The notes under the pieces: model-generated
What the model was told of the DNA's origin: nothing
Database searches by the model: none
Seen by the model: the letters and a program-made list of their open reading frames with translations, nothing else
Shown: piece by piece, positions 16,211 to 24,560 of the stretch
Layout of the letters: each line of letters opens with the position of its first letter
How positions within the stretch are numbered: the first letter of the stretch is position 1
Translations under genes and position numbers: made by a program
Assembly: GCA_963851405.1 (NCBI GenBank)
Contig: CAWKPB010000007.1
Span: forward strand, 124,001-188,000
From: JANPBY01 sp963851405
Lineage (GTDB): Bacteria > Actinomycetota > Actinomycetes > DATJPE01
Length of the DNA stretch: 64,000 nucleotides
Reading direction: 5' to 3'

Positions 16211-17031
16211 CGCCATTCGAGTCGAGCCTGGCCGCCGCTTTGGAGGCCGAGGTCAAGGAGATCGCCATGACTGTTGACAACAAGCAAGCTACGGCTTCGT
16301 TCGAGGCCCGGCTGGATGAAGCCGATCGTTCGCGACGACGCTCAACGTGGGTGTGGGGAGCCGCTGCTGCCGCGGGAATAGCCGCCGCTCTCGTGGCCGT
16401 GTTCGTTCTCGCGACGGGAGGAGTGGACCTGAGCACCAAGGTCACTCCCGCGGAGCCGACCCCCAGCGGGGCTGCTCCCGCGGCGCCCTACTCCAGCGTC
16501 ACGTTCGCCGTCCCTTTCGCGGCAACGCTCCCGGCTTGGAGCCAGGGCGTCGTTGCCGACAACGCCTCGTCGGGTCGCCTGCAGTCCTGGGATCAGAGTC
16601 AGTGTGACGCGTGTGCCGCAGGCAGCGAAACCAAACTGCGGGTGTCCGTTCCCGCGTCCGTGAGGCAGCCCGGCGCGGGTGATGGTGTGAGAACCCCCGA
16701 TTACAAGGGCTATCTCGCGCATCTGGCCACCCTGGAAAAGCAGGGCAGCCTGTCAATCACCGATCGCACCACGATCACGGTGGGCGGGCGACCGGCCACC
16801 GTCTTCAACGCAATAGCTCTCGAGACGGTGCCGGGCGGACTGGGGTGTGACGGTGCGCAAGGCGATGACTGTTTCGACTGGGATCCCACGCTTGCCGTTC
16901 GGATGGTCGTTGTTGATGTCGGCGGCGAGGCCCCGCTCTTGATGTGGACCCGTTCCTACCCAGACAATCCCGCGCTGACCACCTACGAAGAGGCGTTCGA
17001 CGCCATGCTCGCCTCGATGACTTTCCGGTAG
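16207..17031 (+). CDS. Membrane-anchored protein coupled to the sigma factor (possible anti-sigma or effector)
   Basis: 274 residues. An N-terminal cytoplasmic region of about 46 residues (helical, with FEARLDEADRSRRR) is followed by one membrane helix (about 47-69) and a 200-residue extracytoplasmic domain. That domain holds four cysteines in two pairs (CDAC, and C..C in CDGAQGDDC), which could form disulfides. I do not recognise the domain. The ATGA overlap with the sigma gene argues for linked function. The short cytoplasmic part could bind the sigma factor, but no HxxxCxxC anti-sigma motif is present. Confidence 0.7.
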   Translation: MTPFESSLAAALEAEVKEIAMTVDNKQATASFEARLDEADRSRRRSTWVWGAAAAAGIAAALVAVFVLATGGVDLSTKVTPAEPTPSGAAPAAPYSSVTFAVPFAATLPAWSQGVVADNASSGRLQSWDQSQCDACAAGSETKLRVSVPASVRQPGAGDGVRTPDYKGYLAHLATLEKQGSLSITDRTTITVGGRPATVFNAIALETVPGGLGCDGAQGDDCFDWDPTLAVRMVVVDVGGEAPLLMWTRSYPDNPALTTYEEAFDAMLASMTFR

Positions 17032-17051
17032 ATCCCACACCCTGTCCCATG

Positions 17052-17095
17052 GATCCGGGTGCGGTCGCCGAGAGTCAGGCGATCGCACCCGGATC
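17052..17095 (+). terminator. Strong hairpin terminator after the sigma-factor operon
   Basis: An 18-bp stem (17052-17069 with 17078-17095, one G-T pair) has an 8-base loop. It starts 20 bases after the stop codon. It has no T-tract but is one of the longest stems in the window. Confidence 0.75.
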
Positions 17096-17219
17096 GGCCG
17101 GTGGGGCTCAGGATTGAGGGGATGGTAGGTGGAGGGGCTCGTCGGAGGGTGCGTGGTGCCTGCCCGACATCACGCGGGTGAAGCGTTGGCCGCCGAAGGA
17201 CGCTTGCCAGCTCGACCGT

Positions 17220-17411
17220 TCAGCCGAGGCAGCGACGGACATACGCGTCGAGGCAGCGGTTGGCTGCCGTGCGAGCCTTGTCGATAGCGAGCACGGCCGC
17301 CGCGTCCATGGTCGCTGGGTTCTGCTCGGTCGCGTAGAGCTCGACGATCCGACGGTGGCGGTCCTCAGCGGCCCGCCAGGCGATTCTCGCCTCGTTCTTG
17401 GTCTTCGCCAT
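17220..17411 (-). CDS. Small hypothetical helical protein
   Basis: 63 residues from ATG 17411 (MAKTKNEARIAWRAAEDRH). The sequence is charged and alanine-rich, predicted largely helical, with two cysteines near the C-terminus. No signal peptide or membrane helix. I do not recognise a family. Support is the coherent start, length and actinobacterial-type composition. An upstream extension in the same frame would be arginine/proline-rich and low in meaning, so the internal ATG was chosen. Confidence 0.5.
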   Translation of the reverse strand: MAKTKNEARIAWRAAEDRHRRIVELYATEQNPATMDAAAVLAIDKARTAANRCLDAYVRRCLG

Positions 17412-17524
17412 GGGCACGACGCTAGCGCTCATGTCGGGAACCAACTCCCCTGAGCGGCCCCCGTCGCGGCGCCGACACGACGCCCTCGCCAGAGCGGGCG
17501 AACTACTTCGCTGCGAGGGTGGGA

Positions 17525-18508
17525 CTAGAGCTGGTCGTGGGAGATGGTGAGGACGACGTTGCCGATCTTTCGCTTGCTCTCCACGTAGCGAGTCGCTTCG
17601 ACCACTTCCTCGAGGGGGTAGGTGCGGTCGATGACCGGCTGGTAGGCCCCTGTTTCGAGCAGACCCTTGAGTTCCTCGATGTGGTGTTGGCGATACCGAG
17701 GGAGCGGAATCATTGCCCGCTTGTTGGCGAACCTCGTCGTGAAGCTGAGTGCGATGTTCTGCCACTTCGCCCCCAGGTCAGTGGACATGAAGACCCCTCC
17801 CTCCACGAGGGAGCCCTTGCAGCGGCCATACGTTGTCTGCCCGACCGCGTCAAACACCACGTCGTAGGCGTTCTTCTCTGCCGTGAAGTCTTCAGTCAGG
17901 TAGTCGATGACCCGGTCCGCGCCGAGCGAGCGCACGGTCTCCAAGGCTGGGGTTGGGCAAACGGCCGTGACTTCCGCGCCGAGGTGCTTGGCCAGCTGAA
18001 CGCCAGCAGTGCCAATGGATCCTGAGGCGCCGTAAAGGAGAAGCCGCTGCCCGGCGCTGACCTTGCCCCACGTGAGACAGGTCCACGCGAGAACGAAGCC
18101 GTCGCTGACTGCCGCGGCTTCCTCGTCGCTGAGCGACTCTGGGGTCAAAGCGATGGGGGCGTCCTCGGCGACCGCGAGGTACTGCGCGTTCGCGCCGAAC
18201 CTGTCTGCGTTTACCCCGAAGACGCGGTCGCCAGGAGCAAATCGAGTGACCGTCGCCCCGACCTCAGTCACCACCCCAGCGAACTCGGTACCCAGAGTGT
18301 GCCGCCGGGGTCGGGTCAGACCACTGAAGGCCCGGACGAAGAATGGGTCGGGGTCGCGAAAGCCGCAGTCGGTGCGGTTCACCGTGCTTGCGTTGACCTG
18401 AACAAGTACCTGGTCCGCTGCGGGCACCGGGCGTGGAACTTGGCCGATCGACAGCACGTCAGGCGGGCCGTACCGGTCATAGACGGCCGCGGTCATCATC
18501 GTGGGCAC
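17525..18508 (-). CDS. NAD(P)-dependent alcohol dehydrogenase, MDR superfamily (quinone oxidoreductase-like)
   Basis: 327 residues. A GroES-like N-terminal domain (about 5-120, with TVNRTDCGFRDPDPF and LGTEFAGVVTEVGA) is followed by a Rossmann domain carrying the cofactor motif GASGSIGTAGVQLA and VFDAVG. It lacks the cysteine cluster of the structural zinc and the usual catalytic zinc set, so it fits the zinc-free quinone/enone reductase branch. Substrate unknown. The gene has an AAGGAAG ribosome site and is read divergently from the MOSC gene. Confidence 0.9.
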   Translation of the reverse strand: MPTMMTAAVYDRYGPPDVLSIGQVPRPVPAADQVLVQVNASTVNRTDCGFRDPDPFFVRAFSGLTRPRRHTLGTEFAGVVTEVGATVTRFAPGDRVFGVNADRFGANAQYLAVAEDAPIALTPESLSDEEAAAVSDGFVLAWTCLTWGKVSAGQRLLLYGASGSIGTAGVQLAKHLGAEVTAVCPTPALETVRSLGADRVIDYLTEDFTAEKNAYDVVFDAVGQTTYGRCKGSLVEGGVFMSTDLGAKWQNIALSFTTRFANKRAMIPLPRYRQHHIEELKGLLETGAYQPVIDRTYPLEEVVEATRYVESKRKIGNVVLTISHDQL

Positions 18509-18665
18509 GATTGACTCAGCTTCCTTTCGTTGAAGACGCTGTCGAGATCGCTGCCGTTAGACCATGCGGTGTTGGTTCACTCTGTCAAGCTCGGTCCGAG
18601 CGCCTAGCATCAGGCGATCACTTCCGGATCGGCCGGTGGAGTGCTGGGAAACGACGGGACCGAAG

Positions 18666-19451
18666 ATGAGCGAGGCAGCTAGCTGGCGGGTGTCGGCGCT
18701 GTCGATGACGCCAGTCAAGGGTCTTGGTCTCCATCACCCGAGCGAACTCGAGGTGACCGAGCGGGGCGTGACCGGAGACCGCAAGCTGTATCTGGTCGAT
18801 GACGTCGGTGAGCTGATCAGCTGCACCGAAGTCGGCGAGCTGATGCGCTACAACGCGCGCTTCGATGAGCGATCCGGCGACCTTGAAGTCCGCGGCCCGG
18901 AGGGCTTTGCTCAGACGGGATCAGCCGCGCCAGGGCCCCCCCTGATCACCGACTTCTACGGGCTCCGCGAGGTGACTGGGCATGTGCTCCAGGAATGGGG
19001 AGAGCTGTTCTCCGACATCGCCGGACGCCCGCTGCGCCTGGTCCTGGGCGACTCTGGTGGGTACGACGTGGCCGGGCTCACGCTGCTGGGAGCCAGTTCG
19101 ACGGCTGCGCTTGCTACCCAACAAGGCGGCAACCCGGTCGACTCCCGCCGGTTCCGGATGAACGTGGAGATCACGGGCCCAGCGGCGCACGAAGAGGACA
19201 CCTGGGATGGACGAGAGCTCGAGCTAGGAGCCGTACGGGTGCGCGTGGGCGGCCCAGTGAAACGCTGTGCGGCGACCACACGTAACCCGGACAGCGGGAT
19301 CGTCGATCTGCAGACGCTACGAATGATTGGCGCCACCAAGGGCCGCCAGGAAACCCAGGCGTTCGGGAAGGGCTTCTACTTCGGCGTCTACGCCGACGTC
19401 CTCACGCCGGGCTCGATCAAGATCGGGGACAGGGTTTCGCTCAGCGACTGA
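18666..19451 (+). CDS. MOSC domain-containing protein
   Basis: 261 residues from ATG 18666. An N-terminal MOSC beta-barrel (about 8-95, with MTPVKGLGLHHP and GDRKLYLVD) is followed by the MOSC domain proper (about 125-250), with FRMNVEI, RVRVGGPVKRC and the conserved Cys in that last motif followed by TTRNPDSG. MOSC proteins bind molybdenum-cofactor sulfur or act as sulfur carriers and oxime/N-hydroxy reductase components. No molybdenum enzyme is adjacent; mobA lies 38 kb away. It converges on and overlaps the response regulator by 11 bases. Confidence 0.9.
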   Translation: MSEAASWRVSALSMTPVKGLGLHHPSELEVTERGVTGDRKLYLVDDVGELISCTEVGELMRYNARFDERSGDLEVRGPEGFAQTGSAAPGPPLITDFYGLREVTGHVLQEWGELFSDIAGRPLRLVLGDSGGYDVAGLTLLGASSTAALATQQGGNPVDSRRFRMNVEITGPAAHEEDTWDGRELELGAVRVRVGGPVKRCAATTRNPDSGIVDLQTLRMIGATKGRQETQAFGKGFYFGVYADVLTPGSIKIGDRVSLSD

Positions 19452-20094
19452 TCCGGCCGGTCTCGTAGGCCCACATAGCCAACTCGACTCGGTTGCGCGC
19501 GCTGAGCTTGTTCATCAGGGCCGTCAGATGCGTCTTCACGGTGCCGAGGCTGATGTGTAGCTCGCGAGCGATCTCGGAGTTCGTCAGGCCACGGGCCACC
19601 GTCTTCAGGACATCCTCTTCCCGATCGGTGAGCGGCGTGATGGGCTGAGCGGGCGCCGAGCCCCCCGAGGCCGAGAACGCCGCGAGCAGCCGGACCGTCA
19701 CTTTGGGCGCGATGAGGGCGTCGCCGTCTGCGGCGGCGTGAATCGCCTGAAGCAGGAGCTCAGGCCCGGCATCCTTGAGGAGGAAACCGCGCGCCCCAGC
19801 CTTGAGCGCTTCGTGCACGTATTCGTCGAGGTCGAACGTGGTGATCACGACCACGGCCATGGGATCTTCCACGCCAGGGCCAGCGAGCTGGCGGGTTGCT
19901 TCGATGCCGTCCATCTCGGGCATCCGGATGTCGAAGAGACAGACATCGGGGCGAAGTTCGCGGGCAAGCCGGACGGCAGCCCGTCCGTCGGCCGCTTGGG
20001 CGACGACCGTGATGTCGTCCTCACTCCCGAGGATCATGGCTAACCCCGTACGCACGATCTCCTGGTCGTCGGCGATGAGCACGCGAATGGTCAT
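19441..20094 (-). CDS. Two-component response regulator, NarL/LuxR family
   Basis: 217 residues. The receiver domain (1-120) has the acidic pair in IADDQE, the phospho-acceptor Asp55 in LFDIRMPEMDG, the Thr in VVITTF and the Lys in FLLKDAG. The LuxR-type helix-turn-helix (about 150-212) reads LTDREEDVLKTVARGLTNSEIA. It should bind DNA when phosphorylated by the kinase encoded just upstream, with which it overlaps by four bases (ATGA). Likely targets include its own operon or the divergent MMPL gene. Confidence 0.95.
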   Translation of the reverse strand: MTIRVLIADDQEIVRTGLAMILGSEDDITVVAQAADGRAAVRLARELRPDVCLFDIRMPEMDGIEATRQLAGPGVEDPMAVVVITTFDLDEYVHEALKAGARGFLLKDAGPELLLQAIHAAADGDALIAPKVTVRLLAAFSASGGSAPAQPITPLTDREEDVLKTVARGLTNSEIARELHISLGTVKTHLTALMNKLSARNRVELAMWAYETGRISR

Positions 20095-21236
20095 GCGATC
20101 CCTCCTCCTCGGGGGAGGGTTGCCACGACCGACCAGCCGCCGACCGACTCTGGTCCGGCGTGCAGCGTTCCGCCCATCAGCTCCGCGCGTTCGGTCATCC
20201 CGACAATCCCGTAGCCCACGCCGGATCGAGGAGAGACCACCGCACCGTCATTGACGATCGAAACTTGGATTGATGACCCCTCACCTCGGACGAGCACGTC
20301 GATGCGGGTTGCCTGTCGGGAGTGCCGCATGGCGTTCGTCACGGACTCCTGTGCAATCCGGTACGCCGCCGTACCGACGGCCGGTGCTACCTCGCCCAAG
20401 TCGGCCGGGAGATCGACGTGGACAGGCAGGGGCCCCGGGGCGCCCGCGGCAAGCTTGGGCACGTCGGCAAGTCCCAGGGCCGTGCTGAGCTCCGGCTCCC
20501 CACCATCACGAAGGACACCGACCATGAGCCGCATCTCACGCAAAGCGCGAGACGCCTCGCCCTCGATGACCTCGAGGGCATCCACAGCCGCTCGGGGATC
20601 GGTCTGTGCGACCACGCGGCCGGCCTGGGCTCGTACTGCGATCGCCGAGACGTGGTGCGCCACGGTGTCGTGCAGCTCACGGGCCAGCTCTTGCCGCTCG
20701 TGGAACCTCACTTGGTCGCGCTCGCGCGTCCGATAGGTCGATCCGTACCGAACGGCGGCGCCCACGGCGGCCGGGAAGAGCAAGAAGATCGCGCCTGCCA
20801 CGGCGTCTCCGACGCCGGTGTAGTCCTGCGCTATGGAAGTCGCGAACGCGGTGAGGATGATCGCGAGTCCCAGGCTGACTTCGCGACCGCTTCCCCATCG
20901 AAACAGCGCGTACGGAAGCACGATCACGAAGACACTCGTGTACAGCCCGACGTTCTCCTCGGCACTGATAGCAGTGGCTAGGTTCAGCGCGATGAGCAGC
21001 CCGAAGGCCATCGACACCACAATCAGTGGGTGGGTACGGCGCCACAGCAACGTGCCGGCCAAGGCGAGGGCTAGCGCGATCGCGACGGGACGCCAGGTGA
21101 CGTTCGGCCGAAAGACACCTTCGACGAATGCCACTGCGCTGACCGCACCGACCAGCAACCAGTCGCGCCCCACGCGCGCTGGTGCACCCGGAGCGCGCGG
21201 TTCAGACCACAGGGAGCGCAGCGTTTCTGTCAGCAC
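20091..21236 (-). CDS. Two-component sensor histidine kinase (HisKA_3 type)
   Basis: 381 residues from GTG 21236. About six membrane helices (residues 25-165) precede the dimerisation domain with the phospho-histidine in ELARELHDTVAHHVS and an HATPase domain with GVGYGIVGMTERA. An ATG six codons upstream (21254) is the longer alternative. The GTG is preferred because TACGCT ends exactly seven bases before it, the leaderless layout seen elsewhere in the window. In that reading the ATG would lie upstream of the -10. It pairs with the overlapping LuxR-type regulator; the signal is unknown. Confidence 0.9.
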   Translation of the reverse strand: MLTETLRSLWSEPRAPGAPARVGRDWLLVGAVSAVAFVEGVFRPNVTWRPVAIALALALAGTLLWRRTHPLIVVSMAFGLLIALNLATAISAEENVGLYTSVFVIVLPYALFRWGSGREVSLGLAIILTAFATSIAQDYTGVGDAVAGAIFLLFPAAVGAAVRYGSTYRTRERDQVRFHERQELARELHDTVAHHVSAIAVRAQAGRVVAQTDPRAAVDALEVIEGEASRALREMRLMVGVLRDGGEPELSTALGLADVPKLAAGAPGPLPVHVDLPADLGEVAPAVGTAAYRIAQESVTNAMRHSRQATRIDVLVRGEGSSIQVSIVNDGAVVSPRSGVGYGIVGMTERAELMGGTLHAGPESVGGWSVVATLPRGGGIA

Positions 21237-21243
21237 GGTGGCC

Positions 21244-21249
21244 AGCGTA
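21244..21249 (-). promoter_or_regulatory. Candidate leaderless -10 element for the histidine kinase operon
   Basis: Reads TACGCT on the minus strand and ends 7 bases before GTG 21236. If real, it excludes the upstream ATG at 21254 as the start. Confidence 0.42.
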
Positions 21250-21397
21250 GGCATCCAGGGCGGCGAGCGGCTCGGCCAAAGGTCGTAGACGTTCCCCGGT
21301 CTGTTGGCCGGGGGAGTTGGGGGCGCTGTGGCCGATGCCCGCCGACGGTGCGCTGGCGACGATCGGGCTCACGAGATTGAACAATCAAGGAGCTTCC

Positions 21398-23620
21398 ATG
21401 TCTGCGTTGCTGTATCGCTGGGGCCAACTGGCCGCCCGCCGTCCCTGGACGGTCATCGGTGCCTGGATCGTCCTCTCCCTGCTTGTTGTCGGGGCTGCAG
21501 CCTCGTTTGGGCAGCCACTCGAGGACTCCTACGACGTGCCAGGACTCGACGCCCAGCAGGCCACCGACCTGATGGCGGCGAGCGGGTCCCAGCGCACGGG
21601 ACTCACGGCCCAACTGGTCGTGACCCCAATCCGGGCTGGGGCCACGCTCGAATCGCCCCCGGCACGTGCGGCGCTGTCCGAGCTCACGGCTGCGGTGGCT
21701 GAGTTGCCCCATGTGCTCGGCGTCAGCGATCCGGTCGCAGAACTAGGGGACACCGCCGGGGCGGGCACCGGATCGGTGTCAGCGGACGGGCGGATGGCCG
21801 TCGTTCGTATCCAGTACCCGCCCATGGACTCGCTCGAGGCGGCCGACCTGGACAATCTGAAGGCGCTGGTCGACACAACGAGGGCCACCTCCGCGCTGCG
21901 CATCGAGATGGGCGGCGATCTGTTCGCTGCTTTCGAGCAGGCGCCGACCGCGCTCGGCGAGCTGCTCGGGATCCTGGCTGCGGGCGTCATCTTGCTGGTG
22001 GCCTTTGGGTCCGTCATCGCGATGGGGCTACCGATCGGGATGGCGCTGTTCGGCTTGGCGCTGGGCACCAGCGCCATGGGCCTGATCACCTATCTGATGG
22101 CTATTCCGAGCTGGGCGCCGGTCGTGGCCAGCATGGTTGGCCTCGGTGTGGGCATTGACTACTCGTTGTTCGTGGTTACTCGGCATCGGGAGTACCTCGC
22201 GCAGGGCCTCAGCGTCGAGGAGTCGGTCGGACGGTCGCTGGCCACGGCGGGCACATCGGTGATCTTCGCCGGGGGGACGGTCGTCATCGCGATCCTCGGC
22301 CTCGCGGTCGCTGGGATCCCTTTCCTCGCTGCGGCTGGCGTCGCCGTAGCGGTGATCGTTCTTGTCATGGTGTTGGCGGCCATCACCTTGCTCCCAGCCT
22401 TTCTCGGACTGGCCGGGCCCAAGGTCGATGGGTTCAGTCGGCGTCGACTGGCACGTGCCGCTCGGAAGCCTCTGGGGCGGCGGTGGGAGCACTGGGGTAG
22501 GCACGTCTGCGGACACGCGGGGAGATACGCCCTGGGCGCGACCGTACTCCTGCTCGCCTTGGCTGCGCCGGTGCTCTCGCTGAACCTGGGGTTCGCCGAC
22601 GAGGGCTCCCTGTCCGAGAGCCGGACTGAGCGTCGCGCCTTCGACCTCGTGTCGGAAGGCTTCGGGGCTGGAAGCAACGGGCCGCTGGTGATCGCCGCGG
22701 ACCTGGCTGGTGCGCCCCGCGCAGCCGCGGCGCTGGCCGCCGCTGTTGGCTCAGATCGGGGCATCGCTTCGGTGACGGCGGCGGAGGTGGATCAGTCATC
22801 CGGGTTGTTCACCCTGGTCGCTGTTCCTACGACGGCGCCGCAGGATCCGGCGACCCGAGCGACGATTGATCGACTCCGGAGCGAGGTCTTCCCGCGCGTT
22901 CTTGGCTCGGGCGCCGGGGGCGCCCACGTAGGGGGACAGACGGCGCTGTGGACCGACATCGGCGTGAAGGTCGGGGACCGGCTTCCCTGGTTCATAGCAA
23001 CGGTGGTCCTGCTGTCGTTCCTCCTGCTGGTGGTCGTGTTCCGCTCAGTGGCCGTACCCGCGAAGGCCGCGGTCATGAATCTGCTTAGCATCGCGGCGGC
23101 CTATGGCGTGCTGGTGATGGTGTTCCAGTGGGGGTGGGGAAGGTCGCTCATCGGTCTGGAGGCGCCCGTGCCGGTCGTCGTGTTCATCCCGTTGTTCATG
23201 TTCGCGATCCTGTTCGGTCTGTCCATGGACTATGAGGTGTTCCTGCTCTCCCGGGTCCGAGAGGCGTACCTCCGCAGTGGCGACAACAGTTCCTCGATCA
23301 TCGAAGGAATCGCGGGGTCAGCTCGGGTCATCACGGCGGCAGCGCTGATCATGATCTCGGTGTTCGTCGGGTTCGTCCTTGGCGACGATCCGGTCACCAA
23401 GATGTTTGGGCTCGGGCTGGCCGTCGCGATCTTCCTGGACGCGACTGTGGTGCGACTGGTTCTCGTGCCGGCGACCATGACGTTGCTTGGTGACGCGAAC
23501 TGGTGGGCGCCGTCGTGGTTGAGCCGGGTCTTGCCGGCCACGACGGTCTCCCAGCCGTGGGCGCGTGATGAGCTGATCGCCCCGAGCCCCTTGGTCGAAT
23601 ACAGCGGAGCCCCCAAGTGA
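21398..23620 (+). CDS. MMPL/RND-family membrane transporter
   Basis: 740 residues from ATG 21398, with an AAGGAG ribosome site. The layout is that of MMPL proteins: helix 1 (about 20-40), a 170-residue extracytoplasmic domain, five helices including the GVGIDYSLFVVTRHREYL motif with its conserved Asp-Tyr pair, a second large extracytoplasmic domain, and a final five-helix block with LSMDYEVFLLSR. Both Asp-Tyr motifs needed for proton coupling are intact. It probably exports a lipid or drug. It is transcribed away from the adjacent two-component system, which may control it. Confidence 0.93.
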   Translation: MSALLYRWGQLAARRPWTVIGAWIVLSLLVVGAAASFGQPLEDSYDVPGLDAQQATDLMAASGSQRTGLTAQLVVTPIRAGATLESPPARAALSELTAAVAELPHVLGVSDPVAELGDTAGAGTGSVSADGRMAVVRIQYPPMDSLEAADLDNLKALVDTTRATSALRIEMGGDLFAAFEQAPTALGELLGILAAGVILLVAFGSVIAMGLPIGMALFGLALGTSAMGLITYLMAIPSWAPVVASMVGLGVGIDYSLFVVTRHREYLAQGLSVEESVGRSLATAGTSVIFAGGTVVIAILGLAVAGIPFLAAAGVAVAVIVLVMVLAAITLLPAFLGLAGPKVDGFSRRRLARAARKPLGRRWEHWGRHVCGHAGRYALGATVLLLALAAPVLSLNLGFADEGSLSESRTERRAFDLVSEGFGAGSNGPLVIAADLAGAPRAAAALAAAVGSDRGIASVTAAEVDQSSGLFTLVAVPTTAPQDPATRATIDRLRSEVFPRVLGSGAGGAHVGGQTALWTDIGVKVGDRLPWFIATVVLLSFLLLVVVFRSVAVPAKAAVMNLLSIAAAYGVLVMVFQWGWGRSLIGLEAPVPVVVFIPLFMFAILFGLSMDYEVFLLSRVREAYLRSGDNSSSIIEGIAGSARVITAAALIMISVFVGFVLGDDPVTKMFGLGLAVAIFLDATVVRLVLVPATMTLLGDANWWAPSWLSRVLPATTVSQPWARDELIAPSPLVEYSGAPK

Positions 23621-23692
23621 AGGCCGCCGATAGCCTGCGAATGGCCAAACTCGCGCACCGTGACGACGCGTCATCCGACGAAGGAGTGGACC

Positions 23693-24499
23693 GTGGCTGA
23701 GATTCCCCCGGGCTGGTTTCCCGATCCCTGGGATGCGACGCATTATCGCTACTGGGATGGCGTGGCCTGGACTGATCAAAGGTCACCGATGTATGGGGTG
23801 CCGCAGGTGCCGCCACCTCCTCCCCCTCCGACGCAAACGATGGCGGGAACCCCGCTCGGCGGCGTCCCGGCGCTGCCTTACCCAGCGCGTCTGAACGTTG
23901 ACTTCGTGGAGCAGCACAACCGGCTCACCACGTTCTTCCGACTGATCTTGGTCATCCCGATTGCGGTGGTCATGGGCGTGCTGACCGCGGGCGGCACCAA
24001 GACCGTGTACGACGAGGCCGGACGCACCGTCACCACGTCCACGGGAGGCATCGTCTTTGGGCTGTTTGCCGCGACCTTGCTGATGATCCTCTTTCGTCGC
24101 CGATACCCCAGATGGTGGTTCGACTTTGCCCGGGAACTGGCCAGGTTCGGGACCCGCATTGGTGCGTACCTTGTCTTGTTGACCGATGAATACCCGTCCA
24201 CCGAGGACCGACAAGGCGTTCACCTCGACCTCGACTACCCGGAGGTTGAGGAGGACCTCAATCGCTGGCTGCCCCTGGTCAAGTGGTTCCTGGCCATCCC
24301 GCACTACATCGTGTTGTTCGCGCTGACGGTCGCGGCGTTCTTCGTGGTCGTCGTCGCCTGGTTCTCGATCCTGTTCACCGGCCGCTATCCACGCGCAATG
24401 TTCGACTTCGTCGTCGGCGTAGGCCGTTGGTGGCTTCGGGTCGACGCCTATGCGTTCCTGCTCGTCACCGATCGCTATCCACCCTTCTCTCTCGATTAG
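23693..24499 (+). CDS. DUF2510 and DUF4389 membrane protein
   Basis: 268 residues from GTG 23693, preceded by AAGGAG with six-base spacing, which decides against the more upstream GTG. The N-terminal DUF2510 motif is PPGWFPDPWDATHYRYWDG; a proline stretch follows. The rest is a DUF4389 repeat pair with four membrane helices and the recurrent RRRYPRWWFDF and GRYPRAMFDFVVGVGRWW motifs. Function unknown; it is a membrane protein with a cytoplasmic tryptophan-rich tag. Confidence 0.87.
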   Translation: MAEIPPGWFPDPWDATHYRYWDGVAWTDQRSPMYGVPQVPPPPPPPTQTMAGTPLGGVPALPYPARLNVDFVEQHNRLTTFFRLILVIPIAVVMGVLTAGGTKTVYDEAGRTVTTSTGGIVFGLFAATLLMILFRRRYPRWWFDFARELARFGTRIGAYLVLLTDEYPSTEDRQGVHLDLDYPEVEEDLNRWLPLVKWFLAIPHYIVLFALTVAAFFVVVVAWFSILFTGRYPRAMFDFVVGVGRWWLRVDAYAFLLVTDRYPPFSLD

Positions 24500-24560
24500 G
24501 AGCCACATCCCCGCTTAGACACGTGGGGAACGCGGGGGCCGCGGATTTTCCGCGCCGCCG

